From Onchidella celtica (lineage: Eukaryota > Mollusca > Gastropoda > Systellommatophora > Onchidiidae), in the NCBI GenBank assembly GCA_963931925.1, contig OZ007581.1, positions 23,307,043 to 23,371,042 on the forward strand: a stretch of DNA of 64,000 nt, given 5' to 3'. This document shows positions 56,297-64,000 of this stretch, in pieces; position 1 is the first letter of the stretch, and each line of letters begins with the position of its first letter. Position numbers and translations under genes: made by a program. Under the pieces are notes generated by a model, which saw only the letters and a list, made by a program, of their open reading frames with translations, made no database searches and had not been told where the DNA came from.

Positions 56297-57253
56297 GCAT
56301 TTTACGAATGCTTGAGTTAAATAGAAAAAAAAATTTATAGCACTCCAAAATGAAAGCAAATTATGAAAAGGTGCACTGGAATAGGAGTTGAAATTTTGCA
56401 TCTATAGAAAGAAGAGCGGGTTGCAAAAGTTACACCAAGAACAACGAAACAACCATGAAATGTAGAAATATGCATTTTTCACCTAAATTCCCCAAATAAT
56501 ATAGTTTGCAAATGAAACTGTTGATACATACCCCTAATATGCTCAGCGATCTCAGCCGCAATCGGTGGCTGCTCTTTCGGAATAATTAATTTAATCTGCA
56601 CGAACATACTTTGTTGTAGTTTGTTTTATTAATTTTGTGTGTGCAAACTTTTTGTTAACATATTTATTGTTTCTAAGTTTTTTTTAAAATCAATTTTGTC
56701 ATGTGTTGTTTTTTTGGGGGGGATTCTCAGTTTACCAAGTAAATTATATTTTTGAAACGTGCATGTATTTTTGCGTGGATGTGTGTGTGATGTGGATGTG
56801 TGTGTGTGCAAACTATGAGTAAAGAAAAAGTGTCAATATGCAAAAGACTATACTGTCTGCGTACCAGATCCGGTCCACCCGGCAATTTTGGCCTGACCCC
56901 GAGGTTGATTGAAAAAAAAATTGTCACTTTTTACACCGATTTAGCCATGGCAAAATAAATGTCACACACACACACACACACACCATTTCTCATCCCGGAT
57001 GGAACAAGAAATTCTTCATCCAAAAATCAACATCCAAATAAAATTAATAATACACCATTTACATAATTGAGGTGACCCAACCGCCCTCTCTACCCTCATA
57101 TTTCTCAAGTCTGGGCCTGGCTAAGTGCAAGGTTGCCTTTACCTGATGCATAAGCGTGACATTTCATGATTGCTGTTAATCGAATGATAGATTTATTTAT
57201 ACACACAAACAAAAAAAGACGTTCAACCGTGAGGAATAATGTATTAAAGCATT

Positions 57254-57345
57254 GTGTGTGTGTGTGTGTGCGCGTGTGTGTGTGGGTGTATGTGCGTGTG
57301 TGCGCGTGCGTGCGCGCGTGTGTGTGTGTGTGTGTGTGTGTGTTT
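57254..57345. repeat. (GT)n microsatellite
   Basis: An interrupted GT/GC repeat. No gene. Confidence 0.9.
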
Positions 57346-57953
57346 ACTGTAAGCGGATAGTAGATACGTTGCTGGCGTGACAGGTTGCGTAATCTGTGCC
57401 TTTGAAATGAAAATTGAGCTGAAATAAAAACTGTTTACGACGGCCCGGTTGAATCGCGACGTTTATATAATTGCCTTCACAAGTTTATATGCAAACTGCA
57501 TCGCTCCCCAATGTCTTTTGAACGTTTCTGGACCGAGAAAGAGCTTGAAATGAATGTAACAAAAGTTTATCCCGCCACGCATAAGCCGGATATTTTTAGG
57601 CACGGACGATTTCAAATGCATATTAAAATCTATACAAAACTGTTCATGCTGTAAACTGATATTCGTTTATCTTCGTTCAGAAAGGAGTATCCTCATATCC
57701 GGCTCATGTTTTGTGAAATCGTGCAACCGGCCCTTTTCGATCTGTTCATGCCCAGCAGAGGAGATCTCAAAATCTTGATCGTGAGATAAGGGGCGCCACT
57801 CGAGTATTCATGAACTGCCGTTCGGGTATGGCATATTATGTAAATCAAGAGACATTCAGACCAGTTTTTGAGGAAGGTGTGTTGATGCTATTAAAGCTAT
57901 TAAGAAGAAGCTAACTTGTTATTCCACGGCTCTGGAACATTTAGAACTCATGT

Positions 57954-58348
<395 letters not shown>

Positions 58349-58959
58349 TGTGAAAAGATAACATTTTTGAAACAATAACGAAAACCTACAATAAATCACA
58401 AAATATCGTCGAGTGGATTAATAAATTATTTCATGCATGGCCCCAAACGAGAACAGAAGAGAAACTCTATTGCTTTATTACAATGTTTCTTCACCGATAT
58501 CGTCCCCCGCCCCACTTCACTTTTTCCCCTAAAAACGCGCATTCGATCCACCTTGCTCGGGCAAAGATAATGTACTGTATACCCCTATGCCCTATTCCGA
58601 AGTCCCACACCCCACCCACATATTGACATGCCCAAACTAGAGAAACACTAGGCGTACTCTATTGTCGCCTTGTCCTTTTGTTCGTGTACGGGGTGGTAGG
58701 GAGAGGCTCAACAATGCAAAATTAAATGACTTTCAAATGTTCTTATTGTAACTGTTCATCCGGCTCGATGAAGACCTTTGTTTCTCGGGGGCTTCAGTCT
58801 AGGCGTGTGTCAGTCGGTTTAGGTCTACCGACATGTGAGATGGTGGTGTCACTGTACTGTTTCATTGAGGTCATTGAGACCTTGTGCACCCGCCGACTGT
58901 TCGGATCTCCTTGAAACTCAATGCCGTGACGTCACTATCCAACTAGCCGGCCCATCTTT

Positions 58960-59290
58960 TACTTTACTTTTACTTTTTCATCCTCTGTTGACGTTGAGCG
59001 TCAAGGGGAGATGCAGATGTTCTTGTTTCTCAGGGTTCCTTTGACTCCTTCAATCCATCTTTTGCGCGGTCTGCCTCTTAATTTGTAGCCTGAGAACTTG
59101 GTGTTGAAGGCTCTCGAGGCTGGTTGACTAGGTGGCATTCGTGACAGATGGCCAAACTATTTGAGTCGTTGTTTTTCTATAAAATGCATTCAGGATTCTG
59201 TGCCAACAGCCGCTCTTACAACTTCATTTCTTTGCCTGTCTCTTCTTGTGATGTTGAGAGTTTTGCAGAGGCATTTCATTTCGCATGCAA
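58960..59290 (-). pseudogene. LINE reverse-transcriptase carboxy-terminal relic
   Basis: The minus strand reads TRRDRQRNEVVRAA, then FGHLSRMPP and LRGRPRKRWIEGV, a motif series found at the C-terminus of many LINE ORF2 proteins (apurinic-endonuclease types). It has an internal stop after the AAVGTES region and no RT core, so it is a broken 3' fragment. Confidence 0.7.
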
Positions 59291-59339
59291 TAATCCTGCT
59301 TCATGCGTTTTAAAAAACACAAGGCGTTTTAAAAAATGT

Positions 59340-59500
59340 CCAGGTCTGGTATTGGTCCATCAGTATCGGCTAATGTATGCCTGGCCTAAAACTAAGAGTT
59401 ACATTCACATACAACTAGTTGACTGGTGCTCGAGGTCTCATTGAAATTAGGGTGGCGATGTCACTTTCCAATTAGCCGGCCCATCCAGTTCGACAAGTGC
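59340..59500. repeat. Partial copy of the same foldback family
   Basis: It contains CGGCTAATGTATGCCTGGCC, then ACTAGTTGACTGGTGCTCGA and a TTAGCCGGCCCATCC end. All are close to words in the 53.9 kb element, but the termini are not clear. Confidence 0.45.
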
Positions 59501-59697
59501 GTGTTCAGGCGTGCCCCTAGTCTTCATCCGACTGGCAGCCATGATTACGCATATTTTTCGGTTGCAGTTTCACCTGTTCAAAATCACTCCTTTATGACAC
59601 CCATCCACGCCCCTCCCAAAAGGAAAAATAATATTTTACGTACAATGAAAATCTCTGCTGGATTAAATTTTAGTTCGCTTTTCCTGATTCTCTAGGC

Positions 59698-59950
59698 GTT
59701 ATTTACTTATTCATTTATTTATCATTTATATTTTTATTTATTATTTAATTATTTTATTTATTTATTTATTTATCTGTTTATTTATTTATTTATTTATTTA
59801 TTTATTATTTTATTTATTTTGTTTATATATTTATATAATAATTTATTTATTTTATTTATTTTATTTATTTATTTATTTATTTATCTATTTATTTATTTGT
59901 TTATTTATTTATTTATCTGTTTATTCATTTATTTACGTTTAAATAAAAAA
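59698..59950. repeat. (TTTA)n-rich tract
   Basis: An imperfect TTTA/TTTAT repeat of about 250 bp. No other content is seen. Confidence 0.9.
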
Positions 59951-62900
59951 TAAACTAGTTGAGGTATCTAATGCCGCCCCTGATATGTCTATTCAGCGAG
60001 TTCCTGATGTAGGTCCTGATATGAGCCTATCTGAACGTGCCTTATCCTTTGGTGGTGTGGTAAAGTTGCTGGTTTGTTCACAAAATTAAAAAATAAACCA
60101 CTTGATTTTGATATGCAACCACTGCTCACCTTCTGTCAAATATTTGCATTTTTTTTTCTTCTGATATGTATGTGTGTGTTTGTGGGGTGGGTGGGTGGGT
60201 GGGGGGGGGGGGGGAGTCAAATGCAGCCTCACGCGCTAACCTTTCATTTTAAATACTCTACGTAACCATCAGTATTCGAGATGATGGCATTCACGAAATG
60301 ACAGTCTTAAACCCAACTAGCCCAAACCTGAAGAATGTCTTGCAATCTCTGAAGGAACTGTATGGACAATGTACCAATCTCATCCCATCCCTGGCCTCCA
60401 TAACCTCAGGAAATATTTAAAAGAGAAAAACAAAAACAGGCAGAAGGGAGGGGGGCAATGCGTAGGCGGTGAAAATAATTTTGTAATTTCTCTCCTTAAA
60501 AATTCTGACATTGACACAGTGGCAGGTTAAAAGTTCATAAATGACAATTATAAAGCAAGGCCAAATTTAGCCAGAACTGTGAAATACAAACAAATTCAGA
60601 GCCAGATATAAATCTGATAGTCCTCTGGGTAAATATATCTTTGCATCATTTTTTTTAATTGGCCTCCGCCGGTGTGGAATGAACATGGAATTTTGCGCCC
60701 TATTTTGACTGTCTGTTCTGCTAGAGCAGTGTTGCTTATGACTGAAAAGGCCAGTGGGTTAGTGACAGTCCCTACCGCAGTGGTCGGATGTGTGGATGGT
60801 CTGTTGTGCCATTAATGATATGCCTGAAAATGACCTTTTATATTCGTTTGCTCTTCTCTTTCTATTTTCTTGGATGGAGAGGGTATAAAGGACATAAATA
60901 CAAGAAATTACTAAAAATTCCCCCCCCCCCCGTCTCTTCCACACCTTTACCTGTCGTAAATTTACCATAAATGAACGTATCACAAATAATTAAATTCATA
61001 TTCACACAAAGAAGAATTCAGTTTTCAGACCTAGCAGGCATCTGGGAGAACTCTTAGAACGACATTATTGTACTCGTAAAGTACTTGATGGCAAAACATT
61101 TCAAACAAATGTAGCTCTCTATCGTGTTACTATGACAGGAAATTTATGAATTTAAACGTGCTTGTTCTAACAACTAGCTAAGGCGCTAAAAAAAAGTTTG
61201 GCCGTTCGTTCCTGAAATGTTTACAAAATTGTAATATCTGGAATTCATCTTTCATTCATTAGAAGTCTCACATAATCTCAGATAATACTCTACTTTAGGT
61301 CTTTGCTATCTTCCCCTCTCCACCAAAGAGTTGTGAAAGCCCAATCTTATCTTTGTTATAGTTGTCCTCTCTAAGTGCTTCTGCTTCGCTTCAGGTAATG
61401 ATTTTCTGGGTACAACTCAACAGCTAAATGCCCAGCCTATTCTCACTTAAAGGCTCTAAATCACTGCGGCACGTTTCCCGATAATTGTCACGTAGACCAT
61501 GTTCAAAATTCATATAAAAAAACAATGAAATATGATCCACCTTATGGCTTTCCCTACTGTTTCCGAATCCAGATCTCTCCAGTGTATTCTATAACAGCGA
61601 AGCCCAGTTAACTGCACTTGTGTTGCTTTCCGTGGCTGATATTAATTTGCTGTAAACTTTGCGTTGAGGTGAATATTTCAACCCAAGACTCAGTCAGTCT
61701 TAACAGTCCACCAATTTTTGGAGGATAAATTTCCAATTCAAAATATGCGACAACATTTGGAGATATTTTTCTTACACCAAGCACAGGATTCAGAACGTGA
61801 GATGGGCACTCAATAGGCCAAGCTTCAGCAAACCTCTAGTTTCACAAGCCAATTTAAAATAAAAATTATGTTTATTGCTTGATATGGTCTTTCTCAATAG
61901 GCCAAGCTTCAGCAAATCTCTAATTTCACCAGCGCATAAAAATGTATGTTTTATTAATAAACTGAATAGTTTTAGCTGTCACGCAGGTCCCAGCTCTGAA
62001 TTTTTTGTGCAGATAAACCTTCAAACTAAATAAAGTCAAGGTGGAAAATAAAATCATCACATTTGATGGTAATTTTCTTTCCTGTCCGAAACAATGCACT
62101 TGTCATATAGAATTCATCAGTACTTATTTTCAAAGTAAATAAGAACTAAATATGAAAGCAAAATGTACTCAATTTACCCAACATTTCCAAGCATGTTCCC
62201 CTCTTTGATCCTGTTCCACAAGTGCATAGACAATAGTGCCCCCTCCAGGATAACACCTTCGGGGTACCAAAATTAGGACAACTTTAATCTATAACTAGAG
62301 AAAGGACACACTGAATATTGCAAGGGGAAAATAAGATGAAATAGCAGGGATGCAAAAAGGACAAAAACGAGTAGAGAATGAGAATGCAACATGTTAGGTC
62401 ATGAAGATGAACATGGAAGTCATATTTAATTTCAAGACTAAGTAATTCCTTGGCCAAATGAATAACCCTATGTCATATTATCGTATGAACAGAAACCCTT
62501 ATGTGAAAAGCAAGAACAGATTGTGTAACAAATAATAATTGCTCCCTTGTGTAAATCATTATAGTGTAGCAGACAGCAAAGATATTTAGAAATATGACTT
62601 GACCATAAAATATTAAAGACCGAAGGTTATGTTTTAAAGCTGCAATGATATGAACATTTTAGAAACTGTTGAAGAAAACAATATTCCTGGCGCTATTGAC
62701 AGCTGTTCAATTAGAATATATATCAACAATCCCTATAAAACGAGTTTGAAAATATGTCACAACGGGATCCGATGAAGGGAAAACAGCAATCAATCCAGAC
62801 AATAGAATTTGGAGTTTTTGTTTTTCATGTCTATCTGTGACTAAAAAAAAAGAAGAAACGCATTCTCCTTCTGAAGACTACTGTGAAAAGAGAATAAACT

Positions 62901-63430
62901 TGATTTCAAAGAAAATCTCTCTTTTTTTTTTAATTAAAAAGTATAGTTTTTAAAAGTCTCGTGGTTTGCTATTTGTCGCGATTTAAATTGCCTTTCACAG
63001 TGAAAGAAGTTTCGTGAATTGAATCAACTTGGAATCATGATTGTTGAGTTAATGCATCTAACGAGTGATAGAACAGCATTCCTTGTTGTTTTTTGTTTTT
63101 TTTGGTCAGCAACGTAATAGATTAATAAATTGTTAACCGCATCCCGTCACTTTGAAAGTACTTTTTGCAGAAATAAATGAACATCACTCTTTTCAAGTTC
63201 AAAACGATAGAACTTGTGGTAAAATAAAAGAGAGAGAGAGAGATACAAATAAATAAGTAAATAAATAAATAAATAAGTAAATATGCAAAAAATAAGTAAG
63301 CAGGCAGTAAATAAGTCTATACATAAACAGGTGATTGATTAATTAAGTAAACTTATAAATAGATAAATAAGTAAATAAATAAATACTGCTGAGGTTTTGT
63401 ACATTTCTTGGCAAAAAAACAAAACAAAAC
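59951..63430. other. Right flank, mostly featureless
   Basis: 60700-60783 matches the gene A upstream block at 33176-33254. GGCCAAGCTTCAGCAAA occurs twice (61817 and 61900). AAAT-rich sequence lies at 63235-63390. No supported gene. Confidence 0.5.
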
Positions 63431-63664
63431 TTAGGACACATTTTTTACAGTACTTATGGTGACAATGTTATTACCCTCTTTATTTTCTGAAAGATACAAT
63501 GCTAATGTCGTAATCAACACCTCCTCAGAAGTTTTCAAAAGAGGTCCTAGCACAGAGATGTGTGGAACATGCAAGCTGCTGTTCACGACACTGAAGTATT
63601 TGCAGATTATGTCCTGGTTTTCACAGACGTTTGAGCATGGTGCGTGAAATAACAAGGATGACAT
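63431..63664 (-). CDS. Unrecognised 77-aa open frame
   Basis: It has ordinary protein-like composition (CSNVCENQDIICKYF; LLKTSEEVLITTLALYLSEN) without low complexity. There is no recognised domain and no clear splice pairing, and an antisense frame overlaps. It may be an exon of a gene beyond the right edge, or chance. Confidence 0.2.
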   Translation of the reverse strand: MSSLLFHAPCSNVCENQDIICKYFSVVNSSLHVPHISVLGPLLKTSEEVLITTLALYLSENKEGNNIVTISTVKNVS

Positions 63665-64000
63665 GACATGTTAATCATATTGGAGATTGCTTTCTGGGCA
63701 TACTGATTATTAAATTTAGTGCAACACACCCATCACAACTTTATGCACAGTGTAGCGTGATCCTCTCCCCTGTCTGATACTTAAAATTTGTACTAATATA
63801 ATTGTTATATATTTCTGTGAATATTAATGACAGATGTCAGTATTAAATGCTGAAACTGGAGCTAAAGTCTCTTTGTAAAGGTGTAGCCCTACTGTCCCTG
63901 GGGTCCTGTAAGTTGGTCTTATCATGGATTCCTATTTGATGTGACAGGGGCCAGAAGATTGCAATGAAGTTTTAGTTGCCTGTGTGCACAAAAATTTGTG

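Overview
The window looks like nuclear DNA of an animal, most likely a mollusc and probably a gastropod. It is AT-rich, with small phase-consistent exons bounded by GT/AG, long introns, abundant tetranucleotide microsatellites, minisatellites, SINEs, LINE fragments and an LTR retrotransposon. The only host genes I can build encode secreted proteins that combine von Willebrand factor A (VWA) domains with type-2 chitin-binding (ChtBD2, peritrophin-like) domains. This pairing is known from mollusc shell-matrix proteins of the Pif/BMSP kind. The species call is inference.

Layout: two paralogous genes lie head-to-tail on the minus strand. Gene A (ATG at 27918, running left past base 530 and off the window) has 13 recognisable coding exons: signal peptide, VWA1, CBD1, CBD2, VWA2, CBD3 and a continuation outside. 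Gene B (ATG at 51068, stop at 40726) has 13 coding exons that join in frame into 684 residues: signal peptide, VWA1, CBD1, CBD2, VWA2 and a divergent terminal CBD3. Exon phases agree at every junction in both genes. Every VWA or CBD module starts and ends in phase 1, so modules can be duplicated without frameshift. Matching TATA/donor blocks lie about 4 kb (gene A) and 5 kb (gene B) upstream of the ATG exons and probably mark promoters with a tiny non-coding exon 1.

The largest intron of gene A (15876-27007) holds a 59-bp minisatellite. Into it has inserted a complete, very young Ty3/Gypsy-class LTR retrotransposon (17599-26641), with 1234-bp LTRs differing at two sites I could see, a GAAAC target duplication, and one intact 1532-codon gag-pol frame. 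Its integrase lies upstream of reverse transcriptase, the Gmr1-like inverted order. A diverged solo LTR of the same family (2509-3758, GAAGG duplication) sits in another intron of gene A.

Other mobile DNA: a tRNA-headed SINE family (full copies at 10308-10790 and 38442-38830, a 3' fragment near 50000), a LINE tail with a restriction-like endonuclease flanked by (GATA)n tracts (34837-35450), another LINE carboxy-terminal relic (58960-59290), Harbinger-like foldback elements, and several minisatellites with internal structure. From about 61 kb to the end I see no gene I can support beyond one weak open frame.
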